Shown in pieces: positions 8,760 through 17,152 of a stretch of DNA of 64,000 bases. The DNA comes from Ahniella affigens (GTDB lineage: Bacteria; Pseudomonadota; Gammaproteobacteria; Xanthomonadales; Ahniellaceae). The DNA is taken from assembly GCF_003015185.1 (NCBI RefSeq), contig NZ_CP027860.1, forward strand, positions 2,356,001 through 2,420,000. Direction: 5' to 3'. The position numbers and the translations under genes were made by a program. The first letter of the stretch is position 1. Every line of letters starts with the position of its first letter. The notes beneath the pieces are model-generated. The model ran no database searches. It worked only from the letters and a program-made list of their open reading frames with translations, and was not told the origin of the DNA.

Positions 8760-9326
8760 ATGCATGGGATCACAGACATGAACGACGAGACGCTCAACTC
8801 CGGCACAAAAGCGCCAGCATCGGACCCAATCAGCGCGCCGGCCGAGCCAGGCGCGGTGCTCGGGCCGGTGTTGATTCATCCCAAAGAGCGACTGATGGCA
8901 TGCGTCGGCGCTGCATTCTGGTTTGCCTTGCTGCTGACCGGTCCGAGCATTGCGCTCAGCGTGTTGCTGCATCTCGGTTTCGCCGCCGCAGCGTTGATCG
9001 CGCTGGCCATCGCCGTCGGCATCTGGCTCGGTATCCGCTTTGGCCAAGCCGAACACGCGCACTACGCAGTGTCGCAATTGAGCGATGGCCTGTTGGTCAA
9101 GCGCGGCGTGTTTTGGCACACCGAAACGTTTGTGCCGCGTTCGCGCATACAACACACCGAGGTCAATCAAGGGCCGCTCGATCGCAGCTGGGGTATGGCA
9201 TCGCTCAGTCTGCATACGGCGGGTACCCACGTTGAAAAGGTCACGGTAAGCGGCCTGTTCCGCCACGATGCCATTCGGCTGCGCGACGAACTGTTGGATC
9301 GACAGGCAGGCAGCGATGGCGCCTGA
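8760..9326 (+). CDS. Membrane protein with one bacterial PH domain (bPH2, YdbS type)
   Basis: A 188-residue inner-membrane protein. Two hydrophobic helices (about residues 48-66 and 70-92) precede one bPH2 domain (about 100-185) with the typical pattern YAVSQLSDGLLVKRGVFWHTETFVPRSRIQHTEV and a later GPLDRSWGMASLSLHTAG. YdbS/YdbT pairs are common in bacteria, usually adjacent, and of poorly known envelope function. An in-frame ATG at 8778 is an equally possible start; neither has a clear Shine-Dalgarno. The stop overlaps the next gene by 11 bases. Confidence 0.85.
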   Translation: MHGITDMNDETLNSGTKAPASDPISAPAEPGAVLGPVLIHPKERLMACVGAAFWFALLLTGPSIALSVLLHLGFAAAALIALAIAVGIWLGIRFGQAEHAHYAVSQLSDGLLVKRGVFWHTETFVPRSRIQHTEVNQGPLDRSWGMASLSLHTAGTHVEKVTVSGLFRHDAIRLRDELLDRQAGSDGA

Positions 9327-10881
9327 GTCCTCTATCTTGCTTGGTGAGGAGCGCCGGCTGCATCCGATGTCTTGGTTGTTCGCGATGCTGACCCAGCTCC
9401 GCCCGTTCTTGTTGCCACTGCTGATTTTTTTGTTTCTGGGCAAGGGCAACTCTTGGGAACTTTGGGCTGCCCTGGGCGCCGTGTTTGCGGCCGCCTACGC
9501 GTTCGTGCATTCGCTCTTTTATCGCTATCGGGTCGATCGCGACGAACTGGTAATTCGCGAGGGACTTTTGGATCGGACAGAGCGTCATATTCCGTTTGCC
9601 CGGATCCAGAACGTCGTCCAGAAACAGAATGTGTTGCACCGTCTGTTCGGCGTTACGGAGCTGACGTTGGAGTCGGCAGGCGGCCAGGAACCAGAGGCCC
9701 GCATGCGGGTGCTAAAACTTGCTGATGCCCGCGCGCTGGAACTGCTGCTGCGTCGGCAAGGTCAAGCGCACGCCCCGGTCGGCGACAGCGCCGCCTTAAG
9801 CACAGAGCAGACGGACACGCTGCTGCAACTGCCAACGATCGAGGTGATCAAGCTCGGCCTGATCTCGAATCGCGGCATGCTGTTGATTGGTTCGGCGGCT
9901 GCGCTTTGGTCACAGTTTGGCCCGGGCTGGTCCAACAACTGGATCAAAACTGGCGCGAAATGGTTTGGCCCTTGGTTCAATGATGCCGTGCACGGCAAAG
10001 ACCTGTTCTGGAATACGATTGTGCCTGCCGTGCTCGTGTTGCTGGCGCTGATGGCCGGCATGCGGTTGCTCTCCGTCATCCTGGCACTGCTGCAATTTCA
10101 TGGCTTTCAGCTGACGCAGCACGGCGAACGCCTGAGTACTGAAGCGGGACTACTGTCGCGTGTGCGCGCAAGTGCACGCCCCAAACGCATTCAGCTGTTC
10201 CTGAAGCGCAGCACCTGGCTGTCTCGGCGGTTCAACCGAGAGATGCTGAAGGTCGATATTGCTGGCGGGGGCGCCGTCAAGGCTGCCGACGAACACGCCC
10301 GAGTCAAGTGGTTGGCGCCGTTGGCGCGCCCGGAACAAGTCCAACAGCTGTTGGGCGAATTCGCGCCGGGCAGTCAGGACACCGCGCTCAACTGGCAGCC
10401 ACTGCACCCACGGGCGTGGATTCGGCGATGCCGCTGGCCAGCCATCATCAGGTCTATGCCCGCGCTGCTTGCGACGTTTGTATCGTGGTTTGGACTCGTG
10501 CTCTGGATTCTGCCGGTTTGGAGCATTGCCGAAGCACGCGGTTTTGCCCGCTTCAGTCGCTACGCCATCACCGATCGCTACTTCTTTTGGCGGAGTGGCT
10601 GGTTCGAGCAGCAGACCGTCATCCTGCCCATCGACAAAATCCAGGTCATCCGCATTCAACGCTCACCGTTCGACCGTCGCGCTGGCATGGCCACGCTCAA
10701 CATCGACACCATGGGGGCCGATTCGTTCGGTCAACCCGTTCTGGTGCCCTACCTTCCCGAAGCGACCGCGCGCGAACTCGCAGCCCTGTTGCGAGCGCGT
10801 TTGTTGGAGCATTGCGCTCCGGTCGCTGCACCAGCCCCTGCCGCGATACCGAGCGAACTGGCATCGGAGACCGGCATCTGA
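9316..10881 (+). CDS. Membrane protein with three bacterial PH domains (bPH2, YdbT type)
   Basis: A 521-residue polytopic membrane protein. Hydrophobic helix pairs near residues 20-55, 180-270 and 375-410 alternate with three bPH2 domains. They are recognised by FYRYRVDRDELVIREGLLDR, FQLTQHGERLSTEAGLLSR and YAITDRYFFWRSGWFEQQT, each followed by an 'RIQ' or 'KIQ' strand and a small hydrophobic repeat. The ATG at 9316 is placed by its 11-base overlap with the upstream bPH2 gene. The function is unknown; the pairing with the upstream gene suggests a hetero-oligomer. Confidence 0.87.
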   Translation: MAPESSILLGEERRLHPMSWLFAMLTQLRPFLLPLLIFLFLGKGNSWELWAALGAVFAAAYAFVHSLFYRYRVDRDELVIREGLLDRTERHIPFARIQNVVQKQNVLHRLFGVTELTLESAGGQEPEARMRVLKLADARALELLLRRQGQAHAPVGDSAALSTEQTDTLLQLPTIEVIKLGLISNRGMLLIGSAAALWSQFGPGWSNNWIKTGAKWFGPWFNDAVHGKDLFWNTIVPAVLVLLALMAGMRLLSVILALLQFHGFQLTQHGERLSTEAGLLSRVRASARPKRIQLFLKRSTWLSRRFNREMLKVDIAGGGAVKAADEHARVKWLAPLARPEQVQQLLGEFAPGSQDTALNWQPLHPRAWIRRCRWPAIIRSMPALLATFVSWFGLVLWILPVWSIAEARGFARFSRYAITDRYFFWRSGWFEQQTVILPIDKIQVIRIQRSPFDRRAGMATLNIDTMGADSFGQPVLVPYLPEATARELAALLRARLLEHCAPVAAPAPAAIPSELASETGI

Positions 10882-12239
10882 ACAAGCGTCTGCCCCGCTC
10901 TATTTTGCTGCTTGCGGCCATCATCGGGCTGTTGTGGTTCGCATGCTTCCCGCTAGCAGTTACCACTCGGACCGTGTTTGATCCCGAATTCCGGCGTGGC
11001 GCCGTGCCAATGGCGAGCTACCGGAATCTGGAATCCATTTGCCGTGGTTATCCCGATTGGGCCCGAGAGCGACTCCAGAGCAAACGCGCTGCGTCACTGT
11101 CGCTCGGCGATGTTTCGGGAACAGAGTGGCCGTTACTCGGCACCGTCTTCCTATTCTGGTCGGTGGAGCAATTGCAGCGGGACTGGCAAACACGCCAATT
11201 TTCGGGTCCCGCACCGGTCGACATTGCCCACGCATGTCTCGAAACGGGCGCGGCATTGCTCGCGGATCCAACGCAAGCGGACTGGGTCCAGCGCCATTGG
11301 GGCGATGACTACTTGCACGAGAAGAATCTCTTTTACCGGATGATGTTGATTGCCGGCTTGGACAGCTATGAGCGACTGACGGGCAACCCTCACTACCAGT
11401 CGTTACTGCGCGAGCAGGTATTGGGTCTCAGTGCTGAGTTGGCGCGCTCGCCGACAGGGCTTCTGGAGGATTATCCCCACGAGACCTATCCCGTTGACAT
11501 CCTGCTCGCCTACGCCGCGCTTCAACGGACCATGCAACGACTGGAACTCCCATTCGAAGCGTTCGTGGCGCAGAGCTGGCGCGCCTTCTCCGGTCCCGTG
11601 CTTGATCCGGCAACCGGCCTTCCTGGGTATCTGGTTGATTGGCAGACCGGGCAACCCTGGCAACCAGCCCGCGGCGTAGGCCAAAGTGCGATGCTCGCGT
11701 TTGCACCTGAGCTCTGGCCGGAGCGTGCAACGGATTGGTTCGAGCGTTATCAGCAGCAGTTTTGGCAGGAACGCTTTGGTATCGCTGGGTTCCGGGAGTT
11801 TCGGCTGGGCCGAATCGATCATCTGTATGAGTTCGAGGTTGATGCCGGCCCCATGGTGCTCGGTTTTGGTGTCGGTGCGAGCGCCTTAGGCCTAGCCGCC
11901 GCCAGAGCGAACAACCGTACCGATATCGCCGTGGCGCTCGCGGCCGAAGGCTTGGCGCTCGCCTGGCAAACACCGGACGGCACCATGTTGGGCCCAAGAC
12001 TCCTGTCGAACCTGAGTGACGCGCCGTATCTGGGGGAATCTGCGCTGTTGTTCGTGATGACGCGGCCGCTGCCAAGCCGCGCGCAACAGCCACAACCCGT
12101 CCCGCCAATTATTTGGTGGGGCTTGCTTCTGGGCTGGTTGACGAGTCTTGCATTTTTGACTAGCGCGGTCCGTCAGTTGATACGGCTTTGGCGCGCGCGG
12201 TCATCAGCAGAAGAACCAGCCTCGCTCTGGAGCCTCTGA
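10878..12239 (+). CDS. Membrane-anchored protein of unknown function, mostly helical
   Basis: I do not recognise this protein with confidence. About 453 residues: a basic start (NKRLPRS), one transmembrane helix at about 7-27, a large, probably periplasmic, Trp-rich domain, and a C-terminal helix near 418-436 ending in a basic tail. The middle has helix-hairpin-like segments (ETYPVDILLAYAALQ, RGVGQSAMLAFAPE, YEFEVDAGPMVLGFGVGASALGLAAA). These recall alpha/alpha-toroid enzymes such as glycoside-hydrolase or linalool-dehydratase-like folds. The start is uncertain: no ATG or GTG lies near the upstream stop. A CTG at 10878 overlaps it, and TTG codons fall only inside the first helix. Linked tightly to the two bPH2 genes. 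Confidence 0.7.
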   Translation: MNKRLPRSILLLAAIIGLLWFACFPLAVTTRTVFDPEFRRGAVPMASYRNLESICRGYPDWARERLQSKRAASLSLGDVSGTEWPLLGTVFLFWSVEQLQRDWQTRQFSGPAPVDIAHACLETGAALLADPTQADWVQRHWGDDYLHEKNLFYRMMLIAGLDSYERLTGNPHYQSLLREQVLGLSAELARSPTGLLEDYPHETYPVDILLAYAALQRTMQRLELPFEAFVAQSWRAFSGPVLDPATGLPGYLVDWQTGQPWQPARGVGQSAMLAFAPELWPERATDWFERYQQQFWQERFGIAGFREFRLGRIDHLYEFEVDAGPMVLGFGVGASALGLAAARANNRTDIAVALAAEGLALAWQTPDGTMLGPRLLSNLSDAPYLGESALLFVMTRPLPSRAQQPQPVPPIIWWGLLLGWLTSLAFLTSAVRQLIRLWRARSSAEEPASLWSL

Positions 12240-12269
12240 AACCACTCAGGACCCGAGTCCGGACGCGAA

Positions 12270-13772
12270 TCAACCATCAGCCAGATTGATCCAAGTCGCT
12301 TTGACCTCAGTGTATTTCTCGAACGCATGCAGCGACTTGTCACGCCCGTTGCCGGATTGCTTGTAGCCACCGAACGGCGCCGTCATGTCGCCGCCATCCC
12401 AGTAGTTGACCCAGACGCTGCCGGCCCGCAATTTGCGCGCGACGCGGTGGGCACGCGTGATGTCGCGCGTCCAGAGGCCCGCCGCCAAACCGTACTCGGT
12501 GTCATTGGCGATGCGCAGCGCTTGTGCTTCGTCGTCAAACGGAATCACAGCCAGAACCGGGCCGAAGATCTCTTCGCGCGCGATCGTGTGCGTCGGCGCA
12601 ACATGCTTGAAGATCGTCGGCTCGATGTAGCAACCATTTGCGACCGGCTCGGCGCGCGCGCCACCGTGCACGAGCGCCGCACCGTCTTGTTGCGCGCGCT
12701 CGATATAGCTGAGCACACGGCGCGTCTGCCCTTCATCGACCATCGCGCCCATGCTGGTGCTCGGGTCCAGCGGATGCTTCGGACTCATGATCTGGCTCGC
12801 CTTGGCAACCAGCGCAACAAACTCATCGTGGATTGAGCGCTCCACCAGCAGCCGGGATGCCGCCGTGCAGACTTCGCCTTGATTGTAGAAAATACCCATC
12901 GCGGCCGCCTCAGCGGCCTTGTCCAAGTCCGGCGCATCGGCAAAGACAATGTTCGGGCTCTTACCGCCGCATTCCAGGTACACGCGCTTCATGTTCGAGC
13001 GGCCAGCGCATTCGAGCAGATACTTGCCCACCAGCGTCGAACCGGTGAATACGAGCCCATCCACATCCATGTGCAGCGCGAGTGGTTCGCCAGCGGTCTT
13101 GCCATAGCCTGGCAGCACGTTCAACACACCGGGTGGGATCCCCGCCTCGAGCGCCAGTTCGCCGAGTTTGAGCGCTGTGAGTGGCGACTTTTCGCTCGGT
13201 TTCAGTACGATTGAATTGCCGGTGGCTAGTGCCGGCGCAATCTTCCACGTCGCCATCAGCATGGGGAAGTTCCACGGCACGATCGCGCCGATCACGCCAA
13301 GCGGTTCGCGCGTGATCAAGCCCAGTTCATCCGGGCCCGTTGCGGCAACCTCACCATAAACCTTATCGATGGCCTCGCCTGTCCAACTCATGCACCGAAT
13401 GCTCGCCGAGACATCGACTGCAAGCGCATCGCCAATGGGCTTGCCCATGTCCAGCGACTCCAGGAGCGCCAGTTCGTCGCGATCGCGCTCCAGGAGTTGC
13501 GCGAATTTGATCAACGTCTTCTTGCGATGGACGGGCTTGGTGTTGGACCAGACGCCCGATTCAAAGCTAGCGCGTGCAGCGGCCACGGCGCGTTCGACGT
13601 CTTCGGCCTGACAATCGGCCACCTGCGCGAGCACCCTGCCGTCGATCGGACTCAGACACGCGAACTGCTTGCCTGAGCGCGCCGGCACCCATTCGCCATT
13701 GATCAGTGCCAGATTCGGAATACGGACTTTGCCCGCCAATTCCAGCCAGTCTGCAAAGGTTTTCTTGCTCAT
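12270..13772 (-). CDS. puuC: Gamma-glutamyl-gamma-aminobutyraldehyde/aminobutyraldehyde dehydrogenase (PuuC-like)
   Basis: A 500-residue NAD(P)-dependent aldehyde dehydrogenase. It has Asn168 (PWNF), the general base Glu267 (YLECGGKSPNIVF), the catalytic Cys302 (YNQGEVCTAA) and EEIFGPVL. The N-terminal layout and C-terminal GGYKQSGNGRDKSLHAFEKYTE closely match E. coli PuuC, which oxidises gamma-glutamyl-aminobutyraldehyde and broader omega-aminoaldehydes. It lies 8 bases after the puuR-like repressor and opposite the aminotransferase. This fits oxidation of the aminoaldehyde made by that transaminase. There is no gamma-glutamylputrescine synthetase here, so a direct transaminase route is more likely than the glutamylated one. 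Confidence 0.9.
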   Translation of the reverse strand: MSKKTFADWLELAGKVRIPNLALINGEWVPARSGKQFACLSPIDGRVLAQVADCQAEDVERAVAAARASFESGVWSNTKPVHRKKTLIKFAQLLERDRDELALLESLDMGKPIGDALAVDVSASIRCMSWTGEAIDKVYGEVAATGPDELGLITREPLGVIGAIVPWNFPMLMATWKIAPALATGNSIVLKPSEKSPLTALKLGELALEAGIPPGVLNVLPGYGKTAGEPLALHMDVDGLVFTGSTLVGKYLLECAGRSNMKRVYLECGGKSPNIVFADAPDLDKAAEAAAMGIFYNQGEVCTAASRLLVERSIHDEFVALVAKASQIMSPKHPLDPSTSMGAMVDEGQTRRVLSYIERAQQDGAALVHGGARAEPVANGCYIEPTIFKHVAPTHTIAREEIFGPVLAVIPFDDEAQALRIANDTEYGLAAGLWTRDITRAHRVARKLRAGSVWVNYWDGGDMTAPFGGYKQSGNGRDKSLHAFEKYTEVKATWINLADG

Positions 13773-13780
13773 GGGTTGCC

Positions 13781-14329
13781 TCAGAAAGTGGGTGGTGTGG
13801 AAGCGCTGACCAGAATGGCCGGGCCCTTGCCAACATTGCGGAATCGGTGCGGCTTGCGGCTTTCGAAGTAGTACGACTCACCCGGACCGAGAACGCGGAC
13901 GACATCGCCAACCGTGACTTCCACTTTACCCTGAACCACGACGCCGCCTTCCTCGCCATCGTGGCTCAACATGGTGTCGCCGGTATCGGAGCCAGGCGGC
14001 ATGACCTCGCGCAAAATGCACATCTGCCGGTTTTTCCGGCGTTGCCCAACCAGGTAGTAGTGGATGTCATTGTTGCCGAGGTCGGGCATTTGCTCGGGTG
14101 CGTAGAACGGGTCGTCCGCTGCCTCATCGGGCAGATCAAGGGTGAAGAACTCGGCGAGCGAAATGGGGATCCCGTCGAGCACCTTCTTCAGGGAACTGAT
14201 CGACGGACTCACCTTGTTCTGTTCGATCAGCGAAATCGTACTGTTGGTCACGCCGACGCGCTTCGCCAGTTCGCGCTGACTGAGGCCTTTGGCCTTGCGC
14301 ACCGCCATCAGACGGATACCGATGTCCAC
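13781..14329 (-). CDS. puuR: XRE-family transcriptional regulator with cupin domain (PuuR-like)
   Basis: A 182-residue repressor. An N-terminal helix-turn-helix (about 1-60; RKAKGLSQRELAKRVGVTNSTISLIEQNKVSPS) is followed by a cupin domain (about 105-175) ending in SASTPPTF, very like the HTPTTF end of E. coli PuuR. PuuR represses putrescine-use genes and is released by putrescine. I place the start at the GTG of 14329 because GGAGG lies 4 bases before it; an ATG 33 bases upstream has no such site. A palindrome overlapping its own predicted -35 suggests autorepression. It is first in a two-gene unit with the aldehyde dehydrogenase. Confidence 0.9.
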   Translation of the reverse strand: MDIGIRLMAVRKAKGLSQRELAKRVGVTNSTISLIEQNKVSPSISSLKKVLDGIPISLAEFFTLDLPDEAADDPFYAPEQMPDLGNNDIHYYLVGQRRKNRQMCILREVMPPGSDTGDTMLSHDGEEGGVVVQGKVEVTVGDVVRVLGPGESYYFESRKPHRFRNVGKGPAILVSASTPPTF

Positions 14330-14353
14330 AGAACCTCCAGAGTGATGCGAAAT

Positions 14354-14381
14354 AATTAACACCTGACCGAGCTGGGGTCAA
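14354..14381 (-). promoter_or_regulatory. Putative promoter of the puuR-puuC unit
   Basis: On the minus strand a -35-like TTGACC (five of six consensus bases) is followed after 16 bases by the AT-rich TTAATT. The -10 match is weak. The -35 lies inside the palindrome at 14377-14394, so binding there would block RNA polymerase. Confidence 0.35.
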
Positions 14382-14394
14382 ACGATCGCTTGAC
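14377..14394. promoter_or_regulatory. Candidate operator palindrome for the PuuR-like repressor
   Basis: GTCAAACGATCGCTTGAC is an 18-base palindrome with a single mismatched pair, lying in the 261-base gap between the divergent puuR-like and aminotransferase genes. The half-site GTCAAACGA recurs exactly at 14479-14487, and GTCAAG occurs again near 14536, closer to the aminotransferase. XRE-family dimers usually bind such palindromes. The motif differs from the E. coli PuuR site as I remember it, so the assignment rests on position and symmetry. Confidence 0.45.
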
Positions 14395-14590
14395 TCGAAA
14401 CACGTGGCCAAGCTTGCAAATGCGGCGCTAAAACCGGCAATAGGACCGGCTTGATCATGCAGGTGCCCGCGCTTTGGCGTCAAACGAGGACCGCGCCACC
14501 CTGGCCTGAGCCAGCGGACGCCAATGCCGCCGGTTGTCAAGTTTCTTCAACACTGATAGCGTCCCGGCCCAGCATCAACTGGAGCCTGTC

Positions 14591-15946
14591 ATGACCGAAT
14601 CCCTGCACGAGCACTATGCCCAGGTGGCCACCAGCCAGCCTGACAAGATGGACGCATTCTGGATGCCGTTCTCGGCCAATCGTCAGTTTAAGAAGAAGCC
14701 GCGTCTGCTCGCCTCAGCGAAGGGCATGTTCTACCGCTCGGTCGACGGCCGCGAAATTCTGGATGGCACCGGCGGGCTCTGGTGCTGCAATGCCGGTCAC
14801 GGCCGCGATCGGATCACGGCCGCCGTGAGTCAGCAGATCGAAACCATGGACTTTGCGCCGACCTTCCAAATGGGTCATCCACTGCCCTTTCTGCTGGCCG
14901 AGCGCTTGGCGGCCATTGCGCCGGATCCATTGAAGCATGTGTTCTACACGAACTCCGGCTCCGAATCGGTCGATACGGCCCTGAAGATCGCCCTGGCCTA
15001 CCATCGTGTGCGGGGTGAAGGGCAGCGCACGCGCATCATCGGGCGCGAGAAGGGTTACCACGGCGTCGGCTTTGGTGGCATTTCGGTTGGCGGGCTGCCC
15101 AACAACCGGAAGTTCTTCGGTCCACTGCTGCCGGGCGTCGACCACATGCGGCACACGCTGGATATCGCCCGTAACGGCTTCAGTAAAGGCTTGCCAGAAC
15201 ACGGAATCGAGCTTGCCGAGGACTTGGAACGCATTGCGCTGCTGCATGACCCGAGCACGATTGCCGCGGTCATTGTCGAACCGATCTCGGGCAGCGCCGG
15301 CGTGGTGCTTCCGCCCAAGGGCTACCTCGAACGGCTCCGCGAACTCTGCACCAAGCACGGCATCCTGCTGATCTTCGACGAAGTCATCACCGGCTTTGGT
15401 CGCGTCGGCAAAGCCTTTGCCGCGCAGCGGTTTGGCGTGACGCCAGACCTGATCACGTGCGCCAAAGGGTTGACGAACGGCTCGGTGCCGATGGGCGCCG
15501 TGTTCGCATCAAATGCCATCCACGATACGTTCATGAATGGCCCGGAAGGCGCAATCGAGCTGTTTCACGGCTACACCTACTCCGGACATCCGCTGGCCTG
15601 TGCGGCGGCGTTGGCAACGCTTGATGTCTACGCCGAAGAGAACTTGTTCGAGAAAGCCATCGAACTGGGTGACTATTGGGAACAGAAGATTCACGAACTG
15701 CGTGGGTTGCCGAATGTCATCGACATCCGCAATTTTGGCCTGATCGGCGCGATCGAACTGTCGTCACGACCTGGCGCCGTGGGCGCGCGCGCTTATGATG
15801 TGTTCACCACTTGCTTCCATGACAAGGACCTGCTCATCCGCGTCACCGGTGATGTGATTGCGCTGTCACCGCCTTTGATTCTCGAAAAGAACCATATCGA
15901 TCGGATCTTCGGAATACTCGCCGAAGCCATTCGCGAAACTGCATAA
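14591..15946 (+). CDS. Omega-amino acid:pyruvate aminotransferase (class III, PLP-dependent)
   Basis: A 451-residue class III aminotransferase. The PLP lysine is Lys292 in CAKGLTNGSVPMGAV, with the ring-nitrogen aspartate Asp263 in IFDEVITGFGR and the phosphate-binding NSGSES at 121-126. Overall it matches beta-alanine/omega-amino acid:pyruvate aminotransferases (DAFWMPFSANRQF start; GYHGVGFGG). These move an amino group from beta-alanine, putrescine, GABA or similar onto pyruvate, giving L-alanine. The ATG at 14591 has GGAG six bases upstream. With the next gene, alanine dehydrogenase, the alanine formed could be recycled to pyruvate. Confidence 0.92.
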   Translation: MTESLHEHYAQVATSQPDKMDAFWMPFSANRQFKKKPRLLASAKGMFYRSVDGREILDGTGGLWCCNAGHGRDRITAAVSQQIETMDFAPTFQMGHPLPFLLAERLAAIAPDPLKHVFYTNSGSESVDTALKIALAYHRVRGEGQRTRIIGREKGYHGVGFGGISVGGLPNNRKFFGPLLPGVDHMRHTLDIARNGFSKGLPEHGIELAEDLERIALLHDPSTIAAVIVEPISGSAGVVLPPKGYLERLRELCTKHGILLIFDEVITGFGRVGKAFAAQRFGVTPDLITCAKGLTNGSVPMGAVFASNAIHDTFMNGPEGAIELFHGYTYSGHPLACAAALATLDVYAEENLFEKAIELGDYWEQKIHELRGLPNVIDIRNFGLIGAIELSSRPGAVGARAYDVFTTCFHDKDLLIRVTGDVIALSPPLILEKNHIDRIFGILAEAIRETA

Positions 15947-15986
15947 TCCGCGCCGCTTATTGCATCTGTAGCCCCGGGAGGCTGAA

Positions 15987-17102
15987 ATGATCGTTGGTGT
16001 ACCGAAGGAAATCAAAAACCATGAATACCGCATTGGTCTGACGCCGGCTGGCGCCCGCGAGTTGATCTCGCACGGCCACAGCGTGCTGGTACAACGAGAC
16101 GGCGGCAAGGCCATTGGTCTCACCAACGAGCTCTACGAGCGCGCTGGTGCCGAGATCGTCGACACGGCTGAAGAGATCTTCAAACGCGCCGAGATGATCA
16201 TCAAGGTCAAGGAACCACAGCCGGTCGAATACGCAATGCTGCGTGAAGGTCAGTTGCTGTACACGTACCTGCATCTTGCGCCCGATCCCGCACAGACCGA
16301 GGGTTTGATCAAATCCGGCTGCACCGCAATTGCCTATGAAACGGTAACCGATCGTAAGGGCGGCCTGCCTTTGCTCGCCCCCATGAGCGAAGTCGCTGGC
16401 CGTATGTCGATCCAAGCCGGTGCGCATGCGTTGGAGCGCGCGCAAGGCGGTTCGGGTGTGCTGCTCGGCGGCGTGCCCGGCGTCAAGCCGGCAGAAGTGC
16501 TGGTAATTGGCGGTGGCGTCGTCGGAATCAATGCCGCGCGCATGGCGATGGGCCTCAATGCCCGGGTGACGATCCTCGATCGCTCGCTCGATCGCCTGAA
16601 GTATCTGGACGAACTCTACGGCGACAAGATCACGACGCTCTACTCGACGATCGATACGATCGAAGACCTGCTGCCGATCACGGATCTGGTGATTGGCGCA
16701 GTGTTGATCCCCGGTGCGGCGGCGCCGAAACTCGTGTCGCGCAAACACCTTTCGATGATGCGCCCAGGCTCAGTACTGGTCGACGTCGCCATCGATCAGG
16801 GCGGCTGCTTTGAGACGAGCAAGCCGACGACCCATCAGAGCCCCACGTACGAAGTGGACGGCATCATCCACTATTGCGTCGCGAACATGCCGGGTGGTGT
16901 GGCCCGCACGTCAACGTTCGCGCTGACCAACGCCACGCTGCCCTTCGCGGTGCAATTGGCGAACAAGGGCAAACAGGCCATGCTCGACGACCCGCACCTG
17001 ATGAACGGACTGAATGTGCACAAGGGTATGATCACATACGAAGCCGTGGCCAGAGACTTGAGTTACGACTATGTGCCCGCGGCGAAAGCCCTGACCTCCT
17101 GA
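15987..17102 (+). CDS. ald: Alanine dehydrogenase
   Basis: Ald oxidatively deaminates L-alanine to pyruvate and ammonium with NAD+, or the reverse. The 371 residues include Lys75 (IKVKEPQ) and His96 (YTYLHLAPD), the substrate and catalytic residues of the family. They also include the Rossmann motif [15 protein letters not shown] near 168 and the signature [15 protein letters not shown] strong Shine-Dalgarno GGGAGG stands 6 bases before the ATG. It follows the aminotransferase by 40 bases and is ended by a clear intrinsic terminator. Together they would give net NAD-linked deamination of omega-amino compounds with pyruvate acting catalytically. Confidence 0.96.
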   Translation: MIVGVPKEIKNHEYRIGLTPAGARELISHGHSVLVQRDGGKAIGLTNELYERAGAEIVDTAEEIFKRAEMIIKVKEPQPVEYAMLREGQLLYTYLHLAPDPAQTEGLIKSGCTAIAYETVTDRKGGLPLLAPMSEVAGRMSIQAGAHALERAQGGSGVLLGGVPGVKPAEVLVIGGGVVGINAARMAMGLNARVTILDRSLDRLKYLDELYGDKITTLYSTIDTIEDLLPITDLVIGAVLIPGAAAPKLVSRKHLSMMRPGSVLVDVAIDQGGCFETSKPTTHQSPTYEVDGIIHYCVANMPGGVARTSTFALTNATLPFAVQLANKGKQAMLDDPHLMNGLNVHKGMITYEAVARDLSYDYVPAAKALTS

Positions 17103-17114
17103 GCCAACCTGACT

Positions 17115-17143
17115 GGGCGACCTGATCACAGGTCGCCCTTTTT
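17115..17143 (+). terminator. Intrinsic terminator after ald
   Basis: A perfect 10-bp stem (GGGCGACCTG / CAGGTCGCCC) with an ATCA loop is followed by TTTTT. It lies 12 bases after the ald stop and its T-tract ends only 9 bases before the ATG of the agmatinase gene on the same strand. Confidence 0.9.
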
Positions 17144-17152
17144 GTATCTGCG

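Noticed and set aside
10308-10877. Long upstream extension of the membrane-anchored protein frame
   Set aside because: It lies entirely inside the third PH domain of the bPH2 gene in another frame and would put 190 unrelated residues before a clear membrane anchor.
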